From: Pyrenophora tritici-repentis
Lineage: Eukaryota > Ascomycota > Dothideomycetes > Pleosporales > Pleosporaceae
Length of the DNA: 64,000 nt
Direction of reading: 5' to 3'
Assembly: GCF_003171515.1 (NCBI RefSeq)
Contig: NC_089391.1
Span: 2,914,001-2,978,000 of the forward strand
The position numbers were made by a program, and so were the translations under genes. The notes under the pieces are model-generated. The model worked only from the letters and a program-made list of their open reading frames with translations. It was not told the DNA's origin and did no database searches. This document shows, one piece after another, positions 22,760 through 33,120 of the stretch (the stretch's first letter is position 1; each line of letters begins with the position of its first letter).

Positions 22760-23324
22760 TTTACGCATCTTCTCTTTTTTGTCTATTCTCCCTTTCTTCT
22801 TTATCTACTCCCCCATTTCAAGTCTTTTATTCAATCTCTTCACCCCTTTCCATTTCAATCATCGTTTTTCTTTGCGGTGGAATCCATCTATAAGGCTGTA
22901 ATTACCGTGGTCGAGCGGTTCGACTTGCTTGTCTGTGCAATTTTCGATGATTAGTTAGGCGTACTTGAGAGATTGGGAGAGCGGACGCTGGGCGGAAGAC
23001 AAAAAAGGTTAGAAATAGTAATAATCATGCTCATTTTACGTCGTAATCATGGTCGTCTGTCTACTTTGTACATGCCATTGACCATGTCCCGCCATAGACG
23101 AACCCACTAACTAATGCCGCTGGACTCCCAAGAAACCCGATGTAAAGTCAAGAAGAAGAACTCAACGTAAGATGATGCATAAAGCATAACTCCATCTACC
23201 ACGACCTAGCGCCAACCCCAACATTGAAGCCCTTGGCGATCCAAGGTGGTACCATGTTATGCCATACGGGGGGTCGCGTCAGGCCGTGTTGTTGAAAGGG
23301 AGAGTAGAAAAATGTCGTAAGTCT
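22760..23324. other. Convergent 3' region of ERG12 and eIF3j
   Basis: About 560 bp between two stop codons, starting with a pyrimidine-rich stretch (22768-22870). No gene is seen. A segment near 22905 looks slightly like a tRNA box (TGGTCGAGCGGTTCGAC) but does not fold as a tRNA. Confidence 0.5.
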
Positions 23325-24366
23325 TCACATAAAATCATCACTAGACACACAAGTTAGCTCTTCCTTTTGTACGTCAATCAACCAAGGGTGATACTTACTC
23401 GCCAAAGTCCTCATCATCATATGCCCTAGTATCCGCGCGAACACCCACGTCCCTACTCGCATTAAGCGTCGTCTTGGTCTTTGCCGCCTTTGACTTCTTG
23501 CCGCCCTTCTCCGCCGCCTTCTCCTCCTTCATCTTCTCGTTGCTCAGCGTCGTCAGGCCAGAGGCAATCTTCTTAATCTGCTCACTCGGCAGCTCCTTTG
23601 CAATCTGCTTTGTAAACTCCTGCAGGAACAGCGAGTATTGCCCCTTCTTGGAGTTTGCCACGAGCAGAGGTGTGAGGGTTTCGCGCAGCTTGGTGAATTG
23701 GTCTTTGGTGTTTGGGTTGAAGATTGCGAGCGACGAGAGGTCGATGGCCTTGCCCGGGTCGCCCTCATCTGTGATGGTGACGGCCTTGCCTGCGCGCTTG
23801 TTGCTGATGCTGAGGTCGCCAAAGAGTTCTTCGGCTTGGGCGCGCGAGCCGTCAACTTCCTGCTGGCGGAGGCGTGCACGACGTTCGGCCTCAGTCTCGT
23901 CTTCGTCCGTCTCGCCGTCATCTTCCATCTGCCGCCGGCGGAGAGCGGCCTGTCTGTGCTCCTCGATTCGTTGCGCCTTGGACTTGTGGTTTGCCTTGGC
24001 CTCTGCCTCTGCCTTCGCCTTGGCCTCAGCCGCCTTCTTCGCCTTTTCGCGCTCTACTTCAGAGTCTTCGGCCGCGTCCCATGATTCTAGTACCTGTGGT
24101 TTGTATGGTCAGTATCGCCGGCTTGTGCATAGCGGGGTGGGAATTATGCAAGCGCGGGGCATGCTGGGCTAACGCACATCGTCATCTTCTTCCTCGTCGT
24201 CGAACTTGCTGCGGCGCGAGATGGGCGCTATTGTTGGAGAGGTGGCAGGCGTGCTGCCCTCTTCCTCGTCGTCTGCGCACTCGTCAGTCCCAGTCGATGC
24301 AGATATTCATCTTGAAAGCGCGCGCAGTAGCAGCGGATATGACGTACCCCACTTTCCAGGAGCCAT
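23325..24366 (-). CDS. HCR1: Eukaryotic translation initiation factor 3 subunit J
   Basis: eIF3j/Hcr1 is a loosely bound eIF3 subunit that acts at the 40S decoding centre in initiation, and in yeast also in termination and 20S pre-rRNA processing. Four exons, 24366-24348, 24272-24178, 24093-23399 and 23340-23325, with introns of 75, 84 and 58 bp, give 274 residues. The first exon encodes only MAPGKW plus one base, followed by DDEEEGS and the family motif VLESWD. The middle is acidic and Lys/Ala-rich coiled coil; the conserved core includes FTKLRETLTPLL. A simple reading stops at TAA 23397-23395, but that TAA lies inside a GTAAGT donor. Splicing to the last 16-nt exon gives the C-terminus FGDDFM, the conserved DDFM ending of eIF3j. 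Confidence 0.92.
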
Positions 24367-24796
24367 GGTGCTGTATAAAAGCGCAGTTGGTGTGTAGGAG
24401 GCGCTATAGAACAACTGTCTCTGTCGCTATGGGATATGTTACGGCTGAGTGGTGTGGGTGAAGGAAATGTTAAAAAGGATGCCTACGTCGCCGGACAATG
24501 GTTGGGCTCGGCCAACTGCGCGTGGCTCGCTTCCGCAGTCCTAAAAATTGTCTCGTACGTCGCTGCCCAATCACAGCGGGCACGGGACCATCACTCTTAT
24601 AGTCTCTTTTTTCGAGGAACCAAGTTTCACGACATTGCAGTGAGTATCCATTAATGGATTCTGCATGTACCATGTGCTGCCTAGTCATCTGTACCTTCAA
24701 ACCCGTTCCAAGTAATTTCAACTTTTCATCAACTTAAATTCTTGTCACATGCCACTACACAACCCCCGGGGCGAATTCTTCTCCGTAGCCCATATT
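24367..24796. other. Promoter of eIF3j and 3' flank of HIS1
   Basis: About 430 bp. It contains only short ORFs on both strands with no features. Read as the eIF3j promoter. Confidence 0.5.
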
Positions 24797-25944
24797 CTAA
24801 TCCCCTGTTCTCGAGTTTTCGATTTTTGTCACAATCAAGTCGCTGGCACCAATTTCCGTCAACTTGTCCATGGCAATAGCAATGTCTTTCCGTAGCACCA
24901 TGGCCTGGACGGCCACCCAACCGTCTTCTTCCAAAGCGTTGACTGTGGGAGCGCGACGCCCAGGAGTAATCTTACGCGCCGTATCGAGTTTTGAACGCTC
25001 AATATTGTATGTGCACAATACATACTTTTGAGCAGCTGCGGTATGTTAGCTTTAGACCCCAGCTTCTAGCAGATGATATAACTTACTTATGACACCCTTG
25101 ATCCTAGCTGTGATGAGCTCTACCAGCTTAGGATCTGATGGGTGCTTTGACTTGATAAGGATCGCACTCGATGAGATGACTGTAGAGATGGCCTTTAGTC
25201 CTGCAGCGCGCATCGTCTCTCCAGATTCAACCAGATCAACGATGCCATCTGCAACGCCCAGTGCGCACGCCGCTTCGACACTGCCGCCAACGTACTTGAT
25301 GACCGTCTTCAGTTTCGCATCGCCATTGGTTTTCCCGTCTGTGTTCCCGGCTTGTTCTGCTTCTAACCTCCTGTAGTATTGCTCTGTGAGGTTGGTAAAG
25401 CTAGTAACAACATTCTTGCCGATCAAGTCTTCTGGTTTTGTCAAATCGCCTTTTGCTGGAACTTGCACTTGCAAGCTGCATTTCCCAAAACCGAGATCGA
25501 GGACCTCGTCTACACCGGTCGTGGCAGTAGGTGGTGTGACGCACTCGTGCTCTGCTACCTGGTCGCGTCCAGTAATCCCCAAGTCTACGCGGCCCTCTCC
25601 TACGAATGTGGGGATATCGGCCGCCGGGAGGAATACAAGCGCGAGTGGCAGGTTCTTTACGAGCGCAATATCAAGGCGTGAGTGGCGGTGAAACTGGATA
25701 TCTGAGCCATGGAGAAGATCAAGACAAGCTTGGTGCAGGCGGCCCTCTGAGACGAGCGTTAGCATCTTGCCTCAAGCCATGCTGCTGTGGGAAACGTACT
25801 CTTGGGCACCGCGAAAAGGAGGCGGTCGTTCAGACTATTACCCAACAGGTCAGTCAAGAATGGGAGACTTCTACTACCCTGACGGGCTCTTTGCGCTATT
25901 TCTTGAACGCCATTCGCGCCATTTATGCCATTGGTGTGGCCCAT
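24797..25944 (-). CDS. HIS1: ATP phosphoribosyltransferase (first step of histidine synthesis)
   Basis: Condenses ATP and PRPP to phosphoribosyl-ATP, the committed and feedback-inhibited step of histidine biosynthesis. Exons 25944-25800, 25746-25087 and 25035-24797, with introns of 53 and 51 bp, give 347 residues. The catalytic domain starts at LLFAVPKKGRLHQACLDLL (the first intron falls in this motif) and includes LDIALVKNLPLALVFLPAADIPTFV and GRVDLGITGRDQV. The PRPP-binding region is near VVTSFTNL, followed by YVGGSVEAACALGVADGIVDLVESG. After the second intron comes the regulatory HisG_C domain (AAQKYVLCTYNIER to the end), so this is the long, histidine-sensitive form. A perfect TGACTCA box lies 330 bp upstream. 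The N-terminal 35 residues are Gly/Asn-rich and not conserved in pattern. Confidence 0.95.
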
Positions 25945-26992
25945 GATATTGGATATATAAAAGGACAGGAAATGAGGAGAAAATGATCAACACGTACGAA
26001 TTGACGAGATCCATGCTTCTTATATAGGCGCACAGTGATAAGCTTCCTTTACCGATGCAAACGCGAGTGTTGTGCCCGTGAATAGAGCCCTGTTATTCTT
26101 TAAACAGACTAGGCACAGGTCCCACGCTGGAGGCCTTAGTCAGACGATGGCGTGCTGTTGTGGAGAGTGATAACCTTGCGCTGGCCAGCCAAGAATGCAG
26201 CAGATGCGTGGGTAGCGTGTGTCGTTTCGGAGAGTACAGCTTGTCCTTGCAGATTGAAGCGCGTCCTGAAAAGTGACTCAATGAGGGGTAATCGCCTACA
26301 CGTGCGGGACTCCGGTGGATGTGGAGCTCTCGGAAACTTAATTACTGGCCAGATTTATACCATGTAGATTCGTATACGCTCAAGTCTCTGGAAATATCGC
26401 AATTGGAGTAAGTAGTTTTGAGTAAGAGGGCCCGGTATGCGGCTTCAATTTTTCTGCGGGATGACGTCCAATCAGCACAGCATACCCCGCGCTAGGAAGC
26501 ATCCGGTCTCACCGAGGGGCGGTAGCGCCTGGCATAACTGCCTTCATACCCACGCTGACGTGAAGCATTTCGGTAATCTAAGACGTCTGTAACAGCCCAT
26601 GAGTCTGAGGCTTGCAGGACTGCAACAACAGAACATGATCTGCCTTTCCCTCACCAGACAGTATCCGAAGTTCTCATTCAACAACATTGCAGTCATAGAA
26701 AGGCTTCACTATTTGTAATAGCAAGAATTGAAGAGGTAGGGAACACATTGTTGTCATGACTGATGCATTTGAAACTAGATACAGCACCTTCCCTCACGAT
26801 GATCGATACACATTCAAGGAGAGTCAATAATGCTATCAAATAACCCAATCAAATACCCAATATTACCTTGATAAACACCGTCCCAATGCCACGCTTGATA
26901 GTAAGGAGTGAAAGTCGTGAGTCGTGAATAGGGAGTCGTCTTGGTGGGGGCCCTCCAATACTATCCATAGCAAGTTTATCGGTAGGACTTGC
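25945..26992. promoter_or_regulatory. HIS1 promoter region and Hsp20 3' flank
   Basis: About 1 kb. The half nearest HIS1 is its promoter and contains the TGACTCA site listed separately. The rest is AT-rich downstream sequence of the Hsp20 gene. No coding features were seen. Confidence 0.55.
26274..26280 (+). promoter_or_regulatory. Gcn4/CPC1-type binding site (TGACTCA)
   Basis: Perfect palindromic TGACTCA 330 bp upstream of the HIS1 start codon. Gcn4 in yeast and CPC1/CpcA in filamentous fungi bind this sequence to induce amino-acid biosynthesis genes on starvation, so its place before HIS1 fits cross-pathway control. A 7-mer can also occur by chance. Confidence 0.6.
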
Positions 26993-27682
26993 TTACTCGA
27001 TGTTGATCTTACGAGTCTGAGGAGCCTGAGCCTTGGGGACGACAATGCTGAGGATACCGTCCTTCAAACTGGCCTTGACAGCGTCCTGGTCGACACGGGC
27101 AGGGAAGGCGAAAGAGCGGTGGAACTCTCCAACGGAGCGCTCGCTAACCCAGTACTTCGCCTTACCAGACTCATCCTGCTTGGAAACCTCCTTCTTGTCG
27201 GACTGCTTTGCGACCTTGGTGTTGGACTCGGAAGGATCATCCTCCACGGTAGGCTGGTGACCAATCTTCTTCTGGTCCGCGTTCTCGCCGTTCTCGATGA
27301 AGCCCTGTGGGCGCTGGCCTTCTTCGCGGACATGTTCGTGACGACCGGAAATGGTCAAGGTGTTGTTGTCGGTCCATTCAATGTTGATATTCTTCTGCTG
27401 AACACCGGGGAGCTCTCCATGGAGTTCGTAGCTCTCCTTTGTCTCCTTGACGTCGAACTTGGGAGTGAAGGACCGGACGTTTTGGAACTCGCGGTCGAGG
27501 TTGCGGAAGGCCTGGCGATCGTATTCGTCGAACAGGCGGAAGATGGGAGCGAACTCCTGAGTGAATCGTGGGAAGAGAGACATTTTTGCTGGTGTGGTTG
27601 TGAAGTGTCGAGTAGCAGTTGGTTTCGCGATACGGTTGAGTTGTCGTGGAAAGCGTGAGATGGTTGTGCGAAGTGATTGCAT
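26993..27682 (-). CDS. Hsp20/alpha-crystallin small heat-shock protein (fungal Hsp30 class)
   Basis: ATP-independent holdase chaperone. A single exon of 229 residues starts at 27682; a second in-frame ATG at 27583 gives 196. The shorter form starts MSLFPRF, typical of cytosolic fungal Hsp20s. The longer form adds 33 residues rich in Arg, Ser and Thr with no acidic residue (ending RHFTTTPAK), which looks like a mitochondrial presequence, so two differently located products are possible. The alpha-crystallin domain starts at about FTPKFDVKETKESYELHGELPG and includes LTISGRHEH. A charged, Lys/Glu-rich insert of about 60 residues then splits the domain, as in fungal Hsp30s. It resumes at KYWVSERSVGEFHRSFAFPARVD and ends VVPKAQ. 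The promoter holds a TATA box and heat-shock elements. Confidence 0.92.
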   Translation of the reverse strand: MQSLRTTISRFPRQLNRIAKPTATRHFTTTPAKMSLFPRFTQEFAPIFRLFDEYDRQAFRNLDREFQNVRSFTPKFDVKETKESYELHGELPGVQQKNINIEWTDNNTLTISGRHEHVREEGQRPQGFIENGENADQKKIGHQPTVEDDPSESNTKVAKQSDKKEVSKQDESGKAKYWVSERSVGEFHRSFAFPARVDQDAVKASLKDGILSIVVPKAQAPQTRKINIE

Positions 27683-27739
27683 AGAAGATCTGATGTGCTT
27701 TGTTGTTCTGATGCTGTTGATAGAAGCTGGCTCGAGGGG

Positions 27740-27747
27740 TATATATA
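27740..27747 (-). promoter_or_regulatory. TATA box of the Hsp20 gene
   Basis: TATATATA lies 58 bp upstream of the ATG at 27682 and about 157 bp upstream of the ATG at 27583. A transcript starting about 30 bp downstream of the box would contain both start codons, leaving the presequence form possible. Confidence 0.55.
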
Positions 27748-27761
27748 CATTAACAGAGCGG

Positions 27762-27850
27762 TTCTGGAAACATCGTACGTTGTGATGGTGTTGTTGTGTC
27801 AAACCATCATACGATGTTGCGCGACCTTTCGGGTCAATTCTAGAGCTTTC
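27762..27850 (-). promoter_or_regulatory. Heat-shock elements upstream of Hsp20
   Basis: TTCtgGAA at 27762-27769 is a perfect two-unit inverted HSE. A three-unit array TTCtaGAGctTTC occupies 27838-27850, with one mismatch in the middle unit. Both lie 80-170 bp upstream of the first start codon, where Hsf1 sites are expected. Confidence 0.6.
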
Positions 27851-28907
27851 GACCATTGTGGTTGCCGTCATACACACGTATGTGATCAGACCACATCATG
27901 GTACTGTGAGTTTCCAGTCCGAAGAGAGGGGTAAACCCCATACCAATCATCCAGATTACCCCTCGTGAAGCAGCGACGAGCATCCGCTGGAAAGTTCCGC
28001 CGTGCAGATCGTGTCACGTGACCACAAACACCGAAGATTCCAGCACAGTGATATTGATGCAACTCGTGAGCACTTCTTGTCAATACCATTTGATAACATC
28101 AATACGAAGCTTGCGCTGTGTTCTTTTTCCGAGAAGCATTGATGCCGCGTGGCAGTCGACTGCTGTCCCAATTGCAAAGGCAATACGCGTCATCCTCTGT
28201 GGAGCTCGTGCACCACGCACTCCTCTCACTACTTGTGGATATCCCGGATTCCTGGATCAGACCATGACTCTAATTGATTCCGTCCCCTCCGGAGTAGGTA
28301 CTCGATGGTTCCAAAGTCCTTCTTCCCAACATCTTTGTGCTTGTGAAACTGGGCCCTGGCAATTTTCATCAGTCATCGCGTCTACGAATCGTACAGTGGG
28401 CGAAATCGCACCTTGCGAAATCACGGAAATGCGATTGTACGTCCTTTCAGCCCGTTAGTAGAGGTCTCACATGCAAGCGAACTGATAGCATACGTTCGGC
28501 TTTGCTCTTACGGCTCGCAGGCATTGTCGGTAGAGCGATAGAACGTCTTTCTGAAGCCCAGATAGTCTCACCATTACTTATTGAATGGGGTCTTGAACTT
28601 GTTGAGGATGGGTATGAGTCGAGTGTGCATGTCACGAATGACAGCCAGCCTGAGCGGAAGGACCGTGCTCTTAGACCGAAGCGGCTAGTGGGATTAATAT
28701 CACATGACATAACATCACCACGAGCGACACTCATTAGCACATTGTGAAGACAGGCTTGCTATGACAGAACTTTACATAGATCACGAATTTTGTAACGACG
28801 ATTGCATGTACTCAGAAGATGCGACAATGATTCACTATGCCCCCCAACAATACCTAGGTATCTCCGAATCCTTTCGAACGAGATGCTCCGCGCTTGCTCC
28901 AACATAT

Positions 28908-30833
28908 CTACGGGGCGCTCTCAAGTGGACTCAGCTTGACCTTGATATCATGGGGCCATACAAACCACTGCTTATGTAGATCCCACTCCTTGTTTGCATC
29001 CTCGAGGTCAATCTGCTCGATAGTTAGTACATTTTCCTTGGATTACAATCACCTGCTATCAACTAGAATTAGACGTACCTTGTACTTTGCAAATAAAGTT
29101 GCAACAACTTTGTATACCTCCACCAGTGCCAACGGCTTGCCGAGGCAAATCCTGTTACCACCGCCAAACACCATGTCTGCTTCTTTCATGTTCTTGATTC
29201 TGGCATCATACACAGCCTGCTCTTCATTCTCGTCGCGCATCCAACGTTCCGGACGGAACGTGTGTGGCTGCGCTCCGAAGATGCTTTCTTTGTAATGCAT
29301 GACCCATGGGTTCACGCCGACGATTGTCCCTGGTGGTAGAGTTATTCCGTTGGACAAGGTGAGACCAGTGGCAGGTACAACGCGTTCGAGAATGTGACCA
29401 ACTACAGGATGCATACGTAGCCCCTCTTTGATACAAGCGTCAAGGTATGGAAGTTGTTCAATGGTCTTGTAGGGCGCTGGGTAGGACAGATGTGCGAAAA
29501 GGAGTTCCTGGACGAGGCGCGCTTTGGCAGCGGGGCTTTTGAGGATATGATAGAATATGGCTTTGATCACAATTGCAAGGGTATCTGCGCCGCCGAGAAC
29601 CTACATGGCATCGTCAGTACTGGTGCGTTGGTTTGGGAATAAACTTCCCCTGTAGTAGAAGGCAGGCTATTTACGTTGATGATCATGTACCCAATAACTT
29701 CATTATCAGTAACGAGCTCGGGAAACTCCTTCTTGGCCTCGAGGAAGCCGTTGAGAAAGTCATTCTTGCCATTACCAAGTTCAGGGTTCTGCATACGCTC
29801 CATAAAGCGCTCAACCGAGAAGCCGGCAGCGACAGCGAAGTCATCGAATTTGTAAAGTGAGCGGGGCCATTTGGGATTCTTGCCAAGCCATTTGTCAAGA
29901 TGGGGGATTTGGCCAACCTGTATGAGCTTAGTAGGTGTTTCACATCCAAGTCCCTGTGAAACTCATAGAGAGTATAGAACACGGCTACCACGTACCACGG
30001 AGAAATAGCGCATCACTCGCTCAGCTGTACCCAACCTTCACGTGGGCCCATAAGTCAGCGGATTGCAAAGTATTCGTTTACGATGTACGAACATATCATC
30101 AATGTCTTCACCCTTTTCCGTGAAGCCAATACGCTTGCTCCATGTCATATCGCCAAGAAAGTCGTAAGCAAAGAATGAGATCCAGTCTGCAATATCGCAC
30201 GTCTTTCCCTTGTTCGCTCCTTCTACGAACCGAGTTTCAAGTTGAGCACACAACGTACGAAGGTTGTCGTTCATGATGCTCTCGATTTGGAGTGCATTTT
30301 GAAGACTGTATAATTTCTGGACGGGTTTGACGCTCTTGGAGTGGAATTCATTGCTTCGGGTGCTGAAGATATTCTGGATAACATGCCCATCTTGGAGAGC
30401 ATCATTGATAGTCCGAGCGGAGGTCAGTGTGTTATTCCTGCAGAAGATTGCTCATGCCTTACGTAGTAGTCACTCTAGCCCAAGTCAGTGTCCATCACCT
30501 CCATTCTCGAGCAGCACGACTCAAGTGTCCGGAACTTACCTTCAAAAATGTCCCGCGCGTATTGTAGATAGTCTTGATCAGACTCTGATCTGCAACACTC
30601 ACGGTGTTGGGGCCAAGGCGGACAATGTCACCATGCTGCTCATGGAGCTTCCTCTGTGTTTCAATGTGGGTTTGCCCATAGTGGTTCAAGAAACGCCATA
30701 TGTCGGAGAACTTGGCTAGGAACGGCCCAGGGATCTTCTTGAGCGGTGATTGTAAGTACGCTAGAACGTATTGAGAGATGATGAAGAGGGCTCCCAGACC
30801 AAGTACCTTGACGAGCAGCCCCATCAGTGCCAT
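28908..30833 (-). CDS. Cytochrome P450 monooxygenase (pisatin-demethylase-like class)
   Basis: ER-anchored haem-thiolate monooxygenase; substrate unknown. Seven exons (30833-30540, 30474-30463, 30412-30093, 30035-29996, 29917-29675, 29600-29079, 29012-28908) give 511 residues. An N-terminal membrane anchor (residues 1-25) precedes KKIPGPF. The I-helix is GGADT (306-310, right after intron 5), ExxR is EGLR (362-365), PERF is FRPERW, and the haem loop is FGGGNRICLG with Cys 455. All introns are GT-AG except intron 2 (30462-30413, 50 bp): donor GTAAGG and an ACTGAC branch point, but the conserved frame resumes after GG, not AG. Exon 2 is only 12 nt (SDYY) yet matches the family. Intron 3 has a weak GTTCGT donor. 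The gene may thus be impaired by an acceptor mutation, or use a rare GT-GG intron. Confidence 0.85.
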
Positions 30834-33120
30834 TGTACCGACCTTGTGGTTTGGCTGTAAGAATATCCGAGAGGGGATTAAGAGAGCAGAGTTGGAAGGG
30901 AAGCGAATAAGTGACGGCCCGAATATGGGCGCAACACTACACCCTCACATGGCTAGGAACGGGGGGTGTACTACTAGGAAGATAGTGGTACGCTAGCGAT
31001 CTGAGTTGACCTCCTTGTCTTAGATCATGGTCGAAGGATTGCTTTTTCCTGCCACGCTACCATCACCATCACACGTACAATGATTGGATATCTAGTCGTT
31101 GAGGGATGCCGGGGAAGCTACTTCTTCTACGCGACACGCTAGGCACAGGGGTGGGTAGCAAGGACATGTCATATTCCCCGTGAAGCAGGAATAGCAGAGG
31201 AGGAATACGGTCATCTGGGTCTGGAGAGAACCTATTTCCGTGTTGACTGCGACCCTGCGGACGAATAGCGGGTTGTGGGTCAGTATGCCGGCATGATGAT
31301 GCTGGTGGCTCAGGGCGTCATGTACGTCGACTGGGATGGTCCAGCTGGGAACAGCCACTGGCCATGAGATCCGTGATGGCCCCTCATTTCCACATTCGCC
31401 GCTGCTGGCTGGTTCCATCTTGGGATTAAGGAAGCTGTCAGATACGATGAGCCGCCGAGGCTCGCTTGCACTCTGCGGAACACGGCCCTACACGCTTGAC
31501 CATGAACCCACGGAGCGCGAATTAGCTAACACAGAATGAGAATTGCTTACGTTAAGATTGACGGGATATGCAGTTTCTAGAGGAGACTTGTTCGCTTTTG
31601 ATGCCCAACGAGGCATAGCGAACGCTGAAGCGATAGAACACGGAGGTATTTGTTGGTATGAAATATAAGCTAAGTGGTAGCTTGGGACAGGAAGAGAACA
31701 AAGTTGGCTCACAAGAAGAAAGGGAACCTTTGTGTAAAGTGACGGCGGTAAGCAACGGCCCGTGGCGGAAGGATAGTGCAAACGTCCTGAGGTCTGTCCT
31801 GACGCCACCCGCATCTGCCCACGACGGTAGAGAAGGCTGCTTAAAACTTCATTTCATAATTTGTTGGCGGAAGGAAAAACTGATATTTAGACTCGTGACT
31901 GTCTGCCCCGGGTAGTGCAAGGTCTATCACGTGTCGATCGTTTGCCTCGGCCTCAGTGGGCCTCGACATTCACAATCGCAACAGAGTGCTGCGATTTTTC
32001 ACACTCTCAAAACACCATCCCATCTACTCACGAGTCAGAAAATCGCCGACAGCGGCACACTTCCATTCCCGCAATTGGATTGGCTGCCTGTATCGTCATC
32101 AGCATAACCGATGGGCGCATAGGGAGGTTGTTGAGGCACGGCAAGATCGCACGCCGAAGCAGGCGTGTCTCGATTTTGCCATGCAGAGTCTTGCTTCACC
32201 GATGACAGCTGTAGAAGCGGCGAATGAAAGAGAGCGGGCGCATTCGTGATATGCGCACTCGTTGGGCTAAGAGGTGGATCGTGCGAAGCCGGGGTCCAAA
32301 AGCAAAATGAGCTAACAGCACGGAAACGGGGAAGACGCGCAAATGGGGTAGATACCGGCGCGGGCCTTCTGCAGGGAATATTTTTCAAGGTTGTCATGCA
32401 CGTATACCCGTTTGGTCACGGTATAGCATCTAGAGCGAGCGTCATTGTCAGGGAAGAAAGGTGCTCCTCCGACGCTAGGGCTCACTCTGCTCTCGTGTCT
32501 ACTCTCACGTCCGTTCATTTGGCAAAGTCGGGACTAATGTGAGACGGGACCCTCCCCGTCGCTATGAACTAACAGTGCTTTTGTTTTCTGGGGGATCATG
32601 CCTCCAGCGTCACCTTGGTCCTACAAGGTAAAGCGCACGAAAAAGTATCACCAAAATACCCTGAATGAAGACCAGGGATGCAGCTGATTCGTGTCGCTCC
32701 CAAAGTTGGCACACACTTCCATGTCTAAATGGGTTTGTGGGACTCTGATCTGCTTGAGCCACGACAGGCATCCCGTTGCTTCTTCTACATGGGCATCTGC
32801 GTAAAGCAGAATGCGGAAGTATGGCAATCCGCTCCTAATGTTTGCCATCATCTAAGATTTTCAACAAGAACGTACACATACCGTTTGACTCAGGGGCAGT
32901 GCTTCATTCGATGTCCATCCATCCTTGCTTCTATTTCAAAGTCAGGCCGGCCGGTGTCGTGGTCAAATACGCTACCTACACATCCACATGCCACTTTTAC
33001 ATTCATTTTCAACATCCTTCAGCCTCGGTTTGTTACCCAATACGGTGTGGAGACGAGAGACATTGAGGCTCCTACTCCCATCCATCTTCACCAACTGAAC
33101 CGTTAGATTGCTCAGTCAAG
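30834..33120. other. Gene-poor region between P450 and Pth11-like gene
   Basis: About 2.3 kb with short ORFs on both strands, none with a domain, signal peptide or convincing splice signals. It contains the promoters of both flanking divergent genes. No transposon ends were recognised. Confidence 0.45.

Larger units (their letters stand above)
27683..28907. other. Hsp20 promoter and P450 3' flank
   Basis: About 1.2 kb. The first 200 bp carry the Hsp20 TATA and heat-shock elements. The rest has short overlapping ORFs (largest about 146 codons, 28018-28458) with no recognisable features. Confidence 0.5.

Noticed and set aside
22905..22980. tRNA-like A-box and TTCGA near 22907-22925
   Set aside because: The boxes are only a few bases apart and the flanks do not form acceptor, anticodon or T arms.
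31092..31418. Cys-containing 108-codon minus-strand ORF as a possible secreted protein
   Set aside because: The start has no signal peptide and the cysteines are not regularly spaced; the surroundings look non-coding.
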